64,000 nt of DNA from G963668435 sp963668435. Its GTDB lineage: Bacteria > Latescibacterota > Latescibacteria > Latescibacterales > Latescibacteraceae. The position numbers and the translations under genes were made by a program. This document shows, piece by piece, positions 8,190 through 16,096 of the stretch (position 1 is its first letter; each line of letters opens with the position of its first letter). The stretch lies in contig CAXXSC010000008.1 of assembly GCA_963668435.2 (NCBI GenBank), positions 1,426,001 to 1,490,000 of the forward strand. Direction: 5' to 3'. Under the pieces are notes generated by a model that saw only the letters and a list, made by a program, of their open reading frames with translations, was not told the DNA's origin and did not search any database.

Positions 8190-9206
8190 TTAAGGTGTAC
8201 TTTTCTCATACAGCAAGTGTTTTCTGATACCTCCTTTCCCCAGGTTATAATCCCTCCTGAGTTTCAGCGTTTCACGTTTTATTTTATCCCGCAGATTGAG
8301 ACAATCCCGTTTCCTTCCGAAGTACACGTCAGCAGGAGTCAGGTTATTAAGTGACTCGTGATAGCGGTGATTATTGTAGTGATCAACGAAGTCGCCGATT
8401 TCCTGTTCCAGTTCACCAGGAAGGTAATAATTCAGCAAGTTGACGACATTCTTCAGTGAGCGGTGATAGCGCTCTATCTTGCCCTGTGTCTGAGGATGAT
8501 AGCGAGCGCCACGAGTATGGGACATATCCCTTTCTTCAAGGTACTCCTTCAGATCACGGGATAGATAACAGGGCCCGTTATCCGAGAGCAGTCTGGGCCT
8601 GTGCCGGACTTTCACACTATCGATACCGGCTTTTTCTCTCGCCATATCAAGTGTATCCATTACATCAAGGGCAGCCATAGTTGTCGTGAGCTTCCATGCC
8701 AGGATATACCGTGAATAATCGTCCATGACGGTGGAGAGATAGTACCATCCCCAGCCGACTATCCTGAAGTATGAGAAGTCGGTCTGCCAGAGCTCATGCA
8801 CCTCTTTCGTCGGACGCTTGAACGTATCGGCAGCCGATATCACGATGTACGCCGGACTCGTGATCAGATCATAGGACTTGAGTATCCGGTAGACACTCGA
8901 CTCGGAGATGTAATAACCGTAGCTGTCAGTAATATGCCATGCCAGCTCCCGTGGCGACTTATCGGGAAGCTCAAGGGCAATAGCTACCACCTGGTCTTTC
9001 ACCGGGGCAGGTATCCTGTTCCAGAACTTTTTCGGACGGGGTTTCCTGTCGGCAAGGCCATCATAGCCATCTTCCGCGTATTTTCGATACCATGCGTAAA
9101 AGGTGCTACGGTTAATAGCAAGCTCTCGCAAGGTCTGGCTTATCGACAGCGCCGATTCCTCTACCAGCCTGATTACCTCCATTTTTTCAGCCTGTGAATA
9201 TCGCAT
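8190..9206 (-). CDS. IS3-family transposase OrfB (integrase core)
   Basis: 338 residues. An N-terminal helix-turn-helix (residues ~10-50, LSISQTLRELAINRSTFYAW) precedes the retroviral-type integrase core with the D,D(35)E residues in WQTDFSYF, LLSDNGPCY and GKIERYHRSLKN. Start is ATG 9206, 14 nt after the orfA stop, but in IS3 elements the active enzyme is normally an OrfAB fusion made by -1 frameshifting. Here the orfB frame stays open upstream through the slippery run in orfA, so fusion is possible. Confidence 0.92.
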   Translation of the reverse strand: MRYSQAEKMEVIRLVEESALSISQTLRELAINRSTFYAWYRKYAEDGYDGLADRKPRPKKFWNRIPAPVKDQVVAIALELPDKSPRELAWHITDSYGYYISESSVYRILKSYDLITSPAYIVISAADTFKRPTKEVHELWQTDFSYFRIVGWGWYYLSTVMDDYSRYILAWKLTTTMAALDVMDTLDMAREKAGIDSVKVRHRPRLLSDNGPCYLSRDLKEYLEERDMSHTRGARYHPQTQGKIERYHRSLKNVVNLLNYYLPGELEQEIGDFVDHYNNHRYHESLNNLTPADVYFGRKRDCLNLRDKIKRETLKLRRDYNLGKGGIRKHLLYEKSTP

Positions 9207-9220
9207 ATACCGTCCGACCT

Positions 9221-9568
9221 CTATTCCATACCATGCAAACTTTTTTTAAGCACACGGTTCTTCAGCGACAACTCGGCTACCAATTGCTTGAGCTGGTCGT
9301 TCTCCTGCTTGAGGTCTGTCACCTCCGTGCTCGTTGCCTCCCGCTGCGTGTCACCCAGAAGCCGTTTCTTTCCAGCTTCAAGGAAGTCTTTGCTCCAACG
9401 GTAATACAGGTTCGGATTAATTCCTTCACGGCGGCAGATCGCGGCTATGCTCTCTTCACCACGCAGCCCTTCAAGAACAATGCTGATCTTCTCCTCGGCA
9501 GTGTATTTCTTCCGGGTTTTCCGCTTGATATCACGGACGATACTTTCTGAATCTTTCCTGGCAGGCAT
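9221..9568 (-). CDS. IS3-family transposase OrfA
   Basis: 115 residues: basic N-terminus, a helix-turn-helix of the HTH_Tnp_1 type (about residues 20-70, YTAEEKISIVLEGLRGEES then ICRREGINPNLYYRWSK), and a C-terminal leucine-zipper-like helix (LKQENDQLKQLVAELSLKNR). OrfA binds the element ends and, when fused to OrfB by frameshifting, supplies DNA-binding and multimerisation. It ends in LHGME about 30 nt after an A7G run. Confidence 0.92.
   Translation of the reverse strand: MPARKDSESIVRDIKRKTRKKYTAEEKISIVLEGLRGEESIAAICRREGINPNLYYRWSKDFLEAGKKRLLGDTQREATSTEVTDLKQENDQLKQLVAELSLKNRVLKKSLHGME
9239..9249 (-). promoter_or_regulatory. Probable -1 frameshift site of the IS3 element
   Basis: On the minus strand, codons CTT AAA AAA AGT near the end of orfA contain seven A's followed by G (T's at 9241-9247 on the plus strand). 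Slipping back one base gives AAG TTT GCA TGG and continues without a stop into the orfB frame, entering it before the orfB ATG. This is the typical mode of OrfAB production in IS3 elements. Confidence 0.7.
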
Positions 9569-9798
9569 CTGGACATTCCTTTCTTCCCCGTTGTCGTGTC
9601 AACAGGATGGTACTGACTATAGGCAGAAAGGGCAAGTCATCCCTGATTCCCTCCGTTACGGCTACGCCTCCACTACGGTAATCAGGCACCCACATCCAGC
9701 ACCATACCATCTCTTAACTTAAAGGGGAAATCTGTCCAAATTGTTCTGACGGGATACAAATATACAAAGCCCGGCAACAAACGACAAGAGAGGTATTA

Positions 9799-10557
9799 AT
9801 GCTTAACGCTCCTATTTGCTGGATGGGTGGAAAGAGACGGCTCCGCAGTACTATCATTAATCGACTGCCTGAACATACATGTTATACAGAAGTTTTTGGC
9901 GGTGCCGGATGGGTTTTATTTGGGAAAGAACCTTCAAAAGCAGAAGTGTACAACGATATCGACGGCGACCTCGCCAACTTATTCAATATCATCAAAACCG
10001 CACACAGAGCTTTCATCGAGGCATTCGATCTCATCCTTGTGAGTCGAAAGCTATTCCGTGATTTCATCAATACCGATCCCGACGATTTGAATGAGGTTCA
10101 ACGAGCGGTTCGGTTCTACTATCTTATCAAGACATCTTTCGGCGGGAAAGGGTATCACTTCGGATATTCAAAAAGGGACGCAGCGCGCCTTTCTCTACTT
10201 AATATCGATGAGACTATAAAAGAAATTCATGCGCGTCTGAAGGGTGTCTATATCGAGAATGAATCTTATGATAAAGTCATTACCCGATACGATGGCCCGC
10301 AAACAGTTTTCTACCTCGATCCGCCGTACTATCAGACTGCGACCTATCGCTTCACTTTGACATACGAAGATTATGAGCGCCTGGCCACAATTCTGGCCGC
10401 AATCGAAGGGCGTTTTCTTCTCTCAATAAATGACCACGAATCGATGCGTGAGGTTTTCAGCGATTACAATATAGAAGAGGTGAAAGTGGGGTACTCAGTC
10501 GGGCGGGTAAGCGAGTCGAGGCGGCAGTATGGCGAGCTGCTGATTTCAAATTATTAA
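9799..10557 (+). CDS. D12-class N6-adenine DNA methyltransferase (Dam-like, orphan)
   Basis: 252 residues with the alpha-class order of motifs: CWMGGKRRL near the N-terminus, the SAM-binding motif EVFGGAGWVLFGK (about residues 33-45), and the catalytic DPPYY (about 173-177) preceded by FYLD. It methylates adenine N6 in a short DNA site. No restriction endonuclease of a known family is adjacent; the next gene encodes a HEPN-like protein. Location directly behind an IS3 element in an AT-rich region suggests a mobile or prophage-derived methylase. The target (for example GATC) cannot be read from sequence alone. Confidence 0.9.
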   Translation: MLNAPICWMGGKRRLRSTIINRLPEHTCYTEVFGGAGWVLFGKEPSKAEVYNDIDGDLANLFNIIKTAHRAFIEAFDLILVSRKLFRDFINTDPDDLNEVQRAVRFYYLIKTSFGGKGYHFGYSKRDAARLSLLNIDETIKEIHARLKGVYIENESYDKVITRYDGPQTVFYLDPPYYQTATYRFTLTYEDYERLATILAAIEGRFLLSINDHESMREVFSDYNIEEVKVGYSVGRVSESRRQYGELLISNY

Positions 10558-10598
10558 AAGGGATTGCGTATGACGGTAAATTCTGTATACTACTACTT

Positions 10599-10614
10599 AT
10601 GACCGGGGGGTCAT
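10599..10614 (+). promoter_or_regulatory. Short inverted repeat before the HEPN-like gene
   Basis: ATGACC at 10599-10604 and GGTCAT at 10609-10614 flank GGGG. It lies between the methyltransferase stop and the AAGGAGGAG ribosome site of the next gene, so it may be an operator or translational hairpin. Function is inferred only from position. Confidence 0.35.
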
Positions 10615-10638
10615 CGGGCGGAAACAAGGAGGAGCAGG

Positions 10639-11451
10639 ATGCCGAGAATTGTACCAAGTCAGATCGTTGTGTTAATAGATATGTTATTTCCAAATCTTGA
10701 TACATCGAAAAAGAAAGAAATTGTTATCTCTTCTAAAGACAGAATTAGTGTCGCCACTATTGTTGAGTTAATAGACAAGTTATCAATAGACAAATATCCT
10801 TTAAACTCGGGGCAATATATTAAAATTTTATATGGATTAACTGGATTAAAACAAATTATCGAAATATGGAAAACAAATCCACAAACAAGTATTCAAAGCT
10901 ATCTTGGTACCAATGCTACTAATCCAATATTGATGATCCGCAAAGCGCTTGATAAATGTCCCGATGAATTTATTTCACCTGAATCTTCAAAACTTGAATT
11001 TGTTAAAGATGATGAGTGGCGAAATAACCTTGAACTTGATATAAGTTCTATGGAAAGGGCCCTAAGTAACGGAGAATGGAAAGCATCCACGATTATCGCG
11101 GGTTCAATAATTGAGGCTCTGTTATTATGGGCTTTGGATGGCCGTGAGAAAAGAAAAGTAACAGATACTGCTACGCGTCTCAAAAATAGCAGTATAATAA
11201 ATACACAGCCAAGTTCTCTTAACGATTGGAGCCTGCATCATTACATAGAAGTTGCACGTGCAATGGGTATTATCAGCGAAAGAACTAAAACGGAGACTAA
11301 TCAAGCAAAAAACTTTCGTAATTTGATACATCCCGGACGGGAAATAAGAAAGAATCAAAAATGTAGCAGAGCGACAACATTATCAGCAGTAAGTGCCGTT
11401 GAATTTGTTATTGAGGACTTGAGGAGTTATTGTGGCAATGGCTCAGAATAA
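10639..11451 (+). CDS. Hypothetical protein with HEPN-like C-terminal half
   Basis: 270 residues, no signal peptide. The N-terminal half is not recognised. The C-terminal half (about 135-265) is all-helical and resembles HEPN/DUF4145-type domains: IIAGSIIEALLLWAL followed ~85 residues later by NFRNLIHPGREI, where RN..H is the sort of motif that forms the RNase site in many HEPN toxins. AAGGAGG directly precedes the ATG. It follows the D12 methyltransferase by 81 bp on the same strand and ends in a terminator, so the two are likely a unit. A defence or toxin role is inferred from the family and the pairing, not shown. Confidence 0.6.
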   Translation: MPRIVPSQIVVLIDMLFPNLDTSKKKEIVISSKDRISVATIVELIDKLSIDKYPLNSGQYIKILYGLTGLKQIIEIWKTNPQTSIQSYLGTNATNPILMIRKALDKCPDEFISPESSKLEFVKDDEWRNNLELDISSMERALSNGEWKASTIIAGSIIEALLLWALDGREKRKVTDTATRLKNSSIINTQPSSLNDWSLHHYIEVARAMGIISERTKTETNQAKNFRNLIHPGREIRKNQKCSRATTLSAVSAVEFVIEDLRSYCGNGSE

Positions 11452-11470
11452 AACTGAGCCATTTTGTTTT
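11437..11470 (+). terminator. Intrinsic terminator of the methyltransferase/HEPN-like pair
   Basis: AATGGCTCAG at 11437-11446 pairs with CTGAGCCATT at 11454-11463 around a 7-nt loop and is followed by TTGTTTT. The stem overlaps the last codons and stop of the upstream gene. Confidence 0.85.
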
Positions 11471-11618
11471 CATTGCATGTATATTTCAAAATCGTTTTGT
11501 ATTATTGAAAAAAATGAGCGCGGCGATTTATCTCAATCATCCGGGGTTATTTATCGCGCGCGGCAACAGAATGGCATCTTCATCTCCTCTTTTCTTAAAA
11601 ACAGCTGAATTCCGGTTA

Positions 11619-11996
11619 TCAGTGATTGTTGTTATAGATCAGCACCAGTCCGAAAACGAGGATAATGGAGCAGCATGATATAAGGCTTCTTTCCGGCTCA
11701 ATTCTATCAATTTTGTCTTCCATGCGGTCAAGACGTTTATTGACCTTACCCATGTCAGAATACTCTTCAAAAGTATCGACTTCGCCGTTCTCATACACTA
11801 TGGCTTTTATATTTTTTTTGAGAATTGTCCTGGTCTCGGCACCGTTATCAATGCTGACATCCACATTTTCCTCGCGGATAAGCTTTACGGCACCTTTGAT
11901 TTTCGTACCATCCTTCAAATGAACGACATCCTGTGCGGCAGCAAGTGTTGAGCAGCATAAGATCAAAGCCATAGCCAGCGACAAGAGTTTTCTCAT
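11619..11996 (-). CDS. Hypothetical exported protein with C-terminal membrane helix
   Basis: About 125 residues from ATG 11996; a GTG one codon earlier (11999) is an alternative, both within range of AGGGGAG. A signal peptide (LLSLAMALILCCSTLAAAQ) is followed by a small beta-rich segment starting VVHLKDGTKIKGAV, reminiscent of short SH3-like repeats in envelope proteins, then a helical linker and a C-terminal hydrophobic segment (ISCCSIILVFGLVLIY). It starts about 5 bp after the upstream YidD-type gene, so the two are co-transcribed. Family not recognised. Confidence 0.65.
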   Translation of the reverse strand: MRKLLSLAMALILCCSTLAAAQDVVHLKDGTKIKGAVKLIREENVDVSIDNGAETRTILKKNIKAIVYENGEVDTFEEYSDMGKVNKRLDRMEDKIDRIEPERSLISCCSIILVFGLVLIYNNNH

Positions 11997-12000
11997 CACA

Positions 12001-12588
12001 TCATCTCCCCTTCTTTATGGATAGTACATTGAAATATATGTCGCTTATATAAAACGTCGCTGAAACACCTGCCAGAGGATAAAACAAAAGCGATTCATTT
12101 TCATACGTTTTATATGCACAGAATAAAAACGTCTCCGTCATCAAAAATGTCACGAGCCCGTCATAAAACCTTCCACCTGTCATCTTCGCAAATCCCGGAA
12201 TCAGTATGGACACAGGCAGAGATAGCGCCGGATGCAGCCTCGTCGAATACTGAGCGCCGGGTAAAAACGGATCGATCAGCTTCCCCCTGTCATTACGTGT
12301 ATAATAACGTTTCGCGAAAGGATGACAGCGGCATATCCTGTCCGCCGCATAGAGAATCCCCCTGGCAGTGCCCGCTTTCTCGATCGATTCGATACCGTAA
12401 TGGGAGCAGGATGGCGCAAACTAGCAATCGATCAGGCTGGTATTTTGCGAAATGAGCTGCCAGCCCCTGATGCCGAGAATAGCGAGATTTGGAACCCCTC
12501 CTTCATCTTCTTCGGCAGCAGACACCGTTGTATCCATAACAGGCAACTGTATCAGCAGAGCGAGAACAAGAAACGACATCAATTTCAT
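12001..12588 (-). pseudogene. YidD-domain protein with secretion signal, frameshifted
   Basis: The frame from ATG 12588 encodes a signal peptide (MSFLVLALLIQLPVMDTTVS) and then GIRGWQLISQNTSLI, the usual start of a YidD domain. The rest of YidD (FAPSCSHYGIESIEKAG, then RICRCHPFA) and a tail with two hydrophobic segments (ILIPGFAKMTGGRFYDG and beyond) is in another frame, ending at 12001. One base appears to be missing near 12420, just where the family's CRF should stand. YidD helps insert inner-membrane proteins; here a secreted YidD joined to a DUF5683-like tail is unusual. Either a true pseudogene or a sequencing/assembly error. Confidence 0.65.
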
Positions 12589-12732
12589 GCAGAACTCAAC
12601 AATAAAGTACTTTCGTGAAATGTTATCATACTACTGTCAATAATGTCAGGCAAGAACAAAACGAAAATAGCACATGATATTGATAAAAAATTGACGAACG
12701 TGACTCATTTTTGTATCTTCATGCATGACAAC

Positions 12733-12880
12733 ATGGCGCATATAACAGGCGTGAAACTGCAAAAAGGCAGATTTCGCCATAAAAGGAGCAGTACGAAATG
12801 AGTTATTATTCAGGTTTTAAATAGCCGACAGCGGCATGAACATTCCGGCAGAAATTGCCGGTATGTGACAGGTGCCGCTG
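12733..12880 (+). other. Structured leader of the SAM methyltransferase gene
   Basis: Two nested structures can be folded by eye. First, ATGGCG (12733-12738) with CGCCAT (12775-12780), enclosing CTGC/GCAG. Second, CAGCGGCA (12829-12836) with TGCCGCTG (12873-12880), enclosing CCGGCA (12845-12850) and TGCCGG (12856-12861), extended by CAT/ATG across one mismatch. Between them is a tiny reading frame. I do not recognise a known riboswitch class, and there is no U-tract, so attenuation at the level of translation would be more likely than termination. Confidence 0.4.
12798..12824 (+). CDS. Possible 8-residue leader peptide
   Basis: ATG at 12798 to TAG at 12824 encodes MSYYSGFK and has AAAAGGAG about 8 nt upstream, a better ribosome site than many real genes here. 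It sits between the two hairpin systems of the leader. Two adjacent Tyr codons could sense charging, but that is speculation. Confidence 0.25.
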   Translation: MSYYSGFK

Positions 12881-12911
12881 GTACGATTCATGACATTTCA
12901 TGGAGCATACA

Positions 12912-13751
12912 ATGTATTCTGAACTCACGAATATCAACCGGCGGCCAAAGCCATACGAATTTTATACCGCGAAAGAGCTGTGGACCGATGAGCACACGTC
13001 ACAGCAGATGCTTCAGTACCACCTGAACGAGTCTCTCGATGTGGCCTCGAGGAACAGGCGTTTCATCGACGGCTCAGTAAACTGGATGGCCTCCCGTTTT
13101 TCTATCGGGGAAGGGACGGCTGTCTGCGATTTCGGTTGTGGTCCGGGCCTCTACTGTGAACGTTTCGCGCGACTTGGTGCCACGGTCACCGGCATAGATT
13201 TCTCGGAAAACTCACTTCGCCACGCGCGGAGTAAAGCTGCCGAAAACAGTCTCGATATCGATTATATCTGTCAGGATTACCTGGCATTCGAGACAGACAG
13301 GCGATTCGACCTGATCACCATGGTCATGTGCGATTTCTGCGCATTGAGCCCGGAACAGCGATCACGGATTTTGGGGCTGTTCCGCAGTCTGCTAAACGAA
13401 AGCGGCTCAGTGGTGCTCGATGTCTACTCGCTGGCAGCTTACGAGGAACGCCGGGAATGCGCGGTATATGAGCGCAACCAGTTGAACGGACTCTGGTCCG
13501 CGGATGATTATTTCACGTTCCTGAACACGTTCAAGTACGACGATATCAGCGTTGTGCTCGACAAATACAGCATTTTCGAGGAAAACCGCAGCCGTACGGT
13601 ATACAACTGGCTGCAGTATTTCAGCCTTGAGACTCTAACAAAAGAGTTTGAAGCGGCTGGATTCCATATAAGCGGGCAATTCTCGGACATTGCCGGGAAA
13701 CAGTACAGTCCCGACTCGAAAGAAATCGCAATCACAGCGAATAAGTGCTGA
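12912..13751 (+). CDS. Class I SAM-dependent methyltransferase
   Basis: 279 residues from ATG 12912, which has GGAG 6 nt upstream; an in-frame ATG at 12900 lies before that site. The Rossmann core shows motif I VCDFGCGPGLYC (about residues 71-82), the acidic residue of motif II in GIDFS, and a DLITMVMCDFCAL motif IV. The C-terminal part (ENRSRTVYNWLQYFSLETL) resembles Methyltransf_25-type small-molecule methyltransferases. The substrate is unknown. It is a single-gene unit with a structured leader and a strong terminator. Confidence 0.85.
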   Translation: MYSELTNINRRPKPYEFYTAKELWTDEHTSQQMLQYHLNESLDVASRNRRFIDGSVNWMASRFSIGEGTAVCDFGCGPGLYCERFARLGATVTGIDFSENSLRHARSKAAENSLDIDYICQDYLAFETDRRFDLITMVMCDFCALSPEQRSRILGLFRSLLNESGSVVLDVYSLAAYEERRECAVYERNQLNGLWSADDYFTFLNTFKYDDISVVLDKYSIFEENRSRTVYNWLQYFSLETLTKEFEAAGFHISGQFSDIAGKQYSPDSKEIAITANKC

Positions 13752-13757
13752 AACAGG

Positions 13758-13790
13758 AACAGGCCGTCTCATTTGAGGCGGCCTGTTTTA
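13758..13790 (+). terminator. Intrinsic terminator after the SAM methyltransferase
   Basis: AACAGGCCGTCTCA (13758-13771) pairs with TGAGGCGGCCTGTT (13774-13787) with one G-T wobble and a two-base apex, followed by more T's. Confidence 0.85.
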
Positions 13791-14200
13791 CTATCCCCTT
13801 CTGCCAACACATCCCAATAACCGACAACAAAGCAAGCCGGGAACAATTCAATGCATGTCCGGCAATACCCGCACAACACAAACAATCTGATCACAATCGC
13901 AGTATAAAATTATTTTATAGTGCTCACATGCTCTAACTCCATCCATGCGCCACACCCAACACCCACCCCGCAACACTCGAAACTTATGCATCTATATATA
14001 AAACACTTAGATCAACACTAAACATACATATAGTCGTCATTCATCAACATCATTTGTGCACACAAACATCACAAGGCAAATTGTTTACCATCATTTTTTA
14101 ACTTGACATTTGAATACTTATTGCATTTTCTTAACTGAAACAACATATGACGAAACTTGCATTATCACTTAAGGGCGGGCATGCAAAGAAGGAGAGTCCA
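13791..14200. other. AT-rich intergenic region upstream of the peptide cassette
   Basis: About 410 bp without a convincing gene. A TTGACA at 14103-14108 could be a -35 box, but the element 17 bp downstream (TTTTCT) is a poor -10, so the promoter assignment is weak. The remainder is C/A-rich low-complexity sequence with no repeat I could define. Confidence 0.4.
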
Positions 14201-14560
14201 ATGAAACGTATCACGACTATCGCAGTTTCAACATTCGCGATCGCCATTATCGTGGCCGTGAGTGTTCTCACGTCTGCGGAATCGACAACAGCCGCAAACT
14301 TTGAAACACTGTCACTGAAAGACATGCAGGTTATGTACGGCAGTGCATATGGCGAAGGTTATCTTTGCCATAATCAGTGGCATGACTGCACCGCTACGGC
14401 AGCCTCACCGCCGGAAGACTGTACTGGTGAATGGATAAACGGATTTTGCGAATATACCGGCGGCGCAGGTGTTTATTGTAACGTTCACAAAGCCAGTACT
14501 CAGTGCGCTGATCCCGATTGCATAACAAAAACCGATGTTTGGTACTGCACGAGCTATTAA
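14201..14560 (+). CDS. Secreted Cys-rich peptide precursor with double-glycine-type motif
   Basis: 119 residues from ATG 14201, chosen for AAGGAGAG just upstream. Residues 1-27 are a Sec signal (basic start, then IAIIVAVSVL, small residues). Residues 37-48, LSLKDMQVMYGS, match the double-glycine leader pattern LSxxELxxIxGG (L-12, S-11, acidic -8, hydrophobic -7 and -4, G-2, small -1). The remaining 71 residues hold eight cysteines (56, 63, 74, 83, 93, 102, 107, 116), enough for four disulfides, plus several Trp/Tyr. The next gene encodes an exported C39-like protein that could cut after Gly-Ser. A bacteriocin-like or signalling peptide is the inference; no homologue is recognised. Confidence 0.65.
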   Translation: MKRITTIAVSTFAIAIIVAVSVLTSAESTTAANFETLSLKDMQVMYGSAYGEGYLCHNQWHDCTATAASPPEDCTGEWINGFCEYTGGAGVYCNVHKASTQCADPDCITKTDVWYCTSY

Positions 14561-14616
14561 AACCTAAAAACCGCGTGCCCGCCCCTCTTTAAACGTTTAT
14601 AACCAAGGATAGACTC

Positions 14617-16041
14617 ATGTCACGGAAGATGTTTTTTTTTATAATTTTGTTTATTGTTTGTTTTTCTCATGTATTCGTTTCTCAATCTGACACAGAACCT
14701 TTTTCTCGTGGCTTAAAGTGCGGCCCATATTGCCTTTATTACATATGCCAGGAACTTGGGATCGAGACAGATTTGGAAACAATATGCCGTGAATCGGGCT
14801 TTCAAAGCGGAATTGGCACTTCCATGCTCGGTATTTACAAAACGGCCCTGAACTACGGATTGCCTGTGGTCCCGTTAAGAACCGACATGGATGGTTTATG
14901 TAACATCGGATTCCCGAGCATAGCATATGTTCTTGACAGCCATTTTATTTTGGTAACAGATTGCAAAAAGGACAGCATCGTTGCCAGAGAATACCCATTA
15001 CCACAGAAAGCGATACATAAGGACAAATTCAAACAAATGTGGTCAGGGGAACTTCTGGCATTCACATTGACAGAAAAACAACGGAATAAAATATTATCGT
15101 CTGACAAAAAGGAAATCCAAGGCCCCAGAATCGCCTTTGTCAGCACAATTCGTGATTTCGGCAGGGTTGATATCAATACGACCTTGAAGCATACCTTCTC
15201 ATTCAAAAATGTCGGGACAGAGAACTTGACCGTCAATACAAGGTCAACGTGCAGCTGTACCGTGGCCAATCTTTCAGACAATGTCATTCCACCTGGCGGA
15301 AGCGGAAAAATACAAGTCAAATACAATACAGAGGGAAAAAAAGGAGTTTCAAATGTAAAAGTTTTCTGCCGGACAAACGACCCGGTAAACAAAATCACTA
15401 TTCTTCAACTTCTTACTGAAGTAGAACAGGAGTTTGTGACTGTCCCCGACAACCTGAATTTTGACCAAATAATAAAAAATCATAAAGCGTCAAAAATCAT
15501 AAAGCTGTATAAATCTTCAAATGACAATTTTACAATTACCGATATCGAATGCCCGAAAGGAATAATTGCCCGCGTACTCCCGAAAGAATCCAATGACCAG
15601 TATAACCATATAATCCCTGTTGAAATCGAATTACAGAAAACGCAGGAAATTGGTGAATTTTCAAAAAATATTGTGCTCAAAACAAACGACAAAATGAGGC
15701 CTGAAGAAATTGTACCGGTCAGAGCAGAAATTGTATCACCAGTCGAAATTTTCCCTGAAAAGCTAATAATAACGAACATACCCGTTAACACATCCATTGA
15801 AAAAGAAGTAACAATAAAAAGCAGGACAGGCGAGCCTATAAATCTGACCAATGTGGATATCTCGAATGACACCGTCTCAATTAAAGAAATTTTACAGAAT
15901 AACGGATCAGAATGCCGGTTACTGCTTTCAATAAATGCTTCACAATATCCGGCAATTATCAATGATATATGCAACATGGACATCACCGGTGCAATCAACA
16001 CAAAAGCCTCATTCCATATTCTTGCGCAAGTCACTAAATAA
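14617..16041 (+). CDS. Exported C39 peptidase-like protein with DUF1573/Ig-like repeats
   Basis: 474 residues. A signal peptide (FFFIILFIVCFSHVFVS) is followed by a C39-like domain (about 28-150): KCGPYCL with the candidate catalytic Cys35, GIGTSMLGIYKTALNYGL, and DSHFILV with His109. The oxyanion Gln usually six residues before the Cys is not present (Phe29), and the usual DP after the His reads EYP, so activity is uncertain. Residues ~165-270 form a DUF1573 Ig-like domain (DFGRVDINTTLKHTFSFKN, TCSCTV), followed by two more beta-sandwich units. There is no ABC transporter part, unlike bacteriocin exporters. It lies 56 bp after the Cys-rich peptide gene and is AT-rich. Confidence 0.7.
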   Translation: MSRKMFFFIILFIVCFSHVFVSQSDTEPFSRGLKCGPYCLYYICQELGIETDLETICRESGFQSGIGTSMLGIYKTALNYGLPVVPLRTDMDGLCNIGFPSIAYVLDSHFILVTDCKKDSIVAREYPLPQKAIHKDKFKQMWSGELLAFTLTEKQRNKILSSDKKEIQGPRIAFVSTIRDFGRVDINTTLKHTFSFKNVGTENLTVNTRSTCSCTVANLSDNVIPPGGSGKIQVKYNTEGKKGVSNVKVFCRTNDPVNKITILQLLTEVEQEFVTVPDNLNFDQIIKNHKASKIIKLYKSSNDNFTITDIECPKGIIARVLPKESNDQYNHIIPVEIELQKTQEIGEFSKNIVLKTNDKMRPEEIVPVRAEIVSPVEIFPEKLIITNIPVNTSIEKEVTIKSRTGEPINLTNVDISNDTVSIKEILQNNGSECRLLLSINASQYPAIINDICNMDITGAINTKASFHILAQVTK

Positions 16042-16096
16042 TAATATCATACACCTTTAGCAACGGGTCAATAATTCACAAAAGCGGGAGCATATC

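Larger units (their letters stand above)
8157..9751 (-). mobile_element. IS3-family insertion sequence, about 1.6 kb
   Basis: The ends form an imperfect inverted repeat: CGTCAGAACATTCTGGACAC at 8157-8176 against the complement of 9732-9751, matching at about 19 of 22 positions (variants at the A/T, C/T and C/G sites). Inside are orfA and orfB in the usual order on the minus strand, with about 180 bp of leader before orfA. I could not find a clear 3-4 bp target duplication beside the repeats, so the exact outer bases are uncertain by a few nucleotides. Confidence 0.85.

Noticed and set aside
8157..9751. Target-site duplication of the IS3 element
   Set aside because: No 3-4 bp direct repeat could be found next to the inverted repeats under any reasonable boundary.
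12733..12800. Fluoride or cyclic-di-GMP riboswitch upstream of the SAM methyltransferase
   Set aside because: Only superficial similarity of stems; the conserved loop residues of those classes are not present.
14103..14131. Promoter of the peptide cassette
   Set aside because: The -35 TTGACA is good, but no acceptable -10 lies 16-18 bp downstream.
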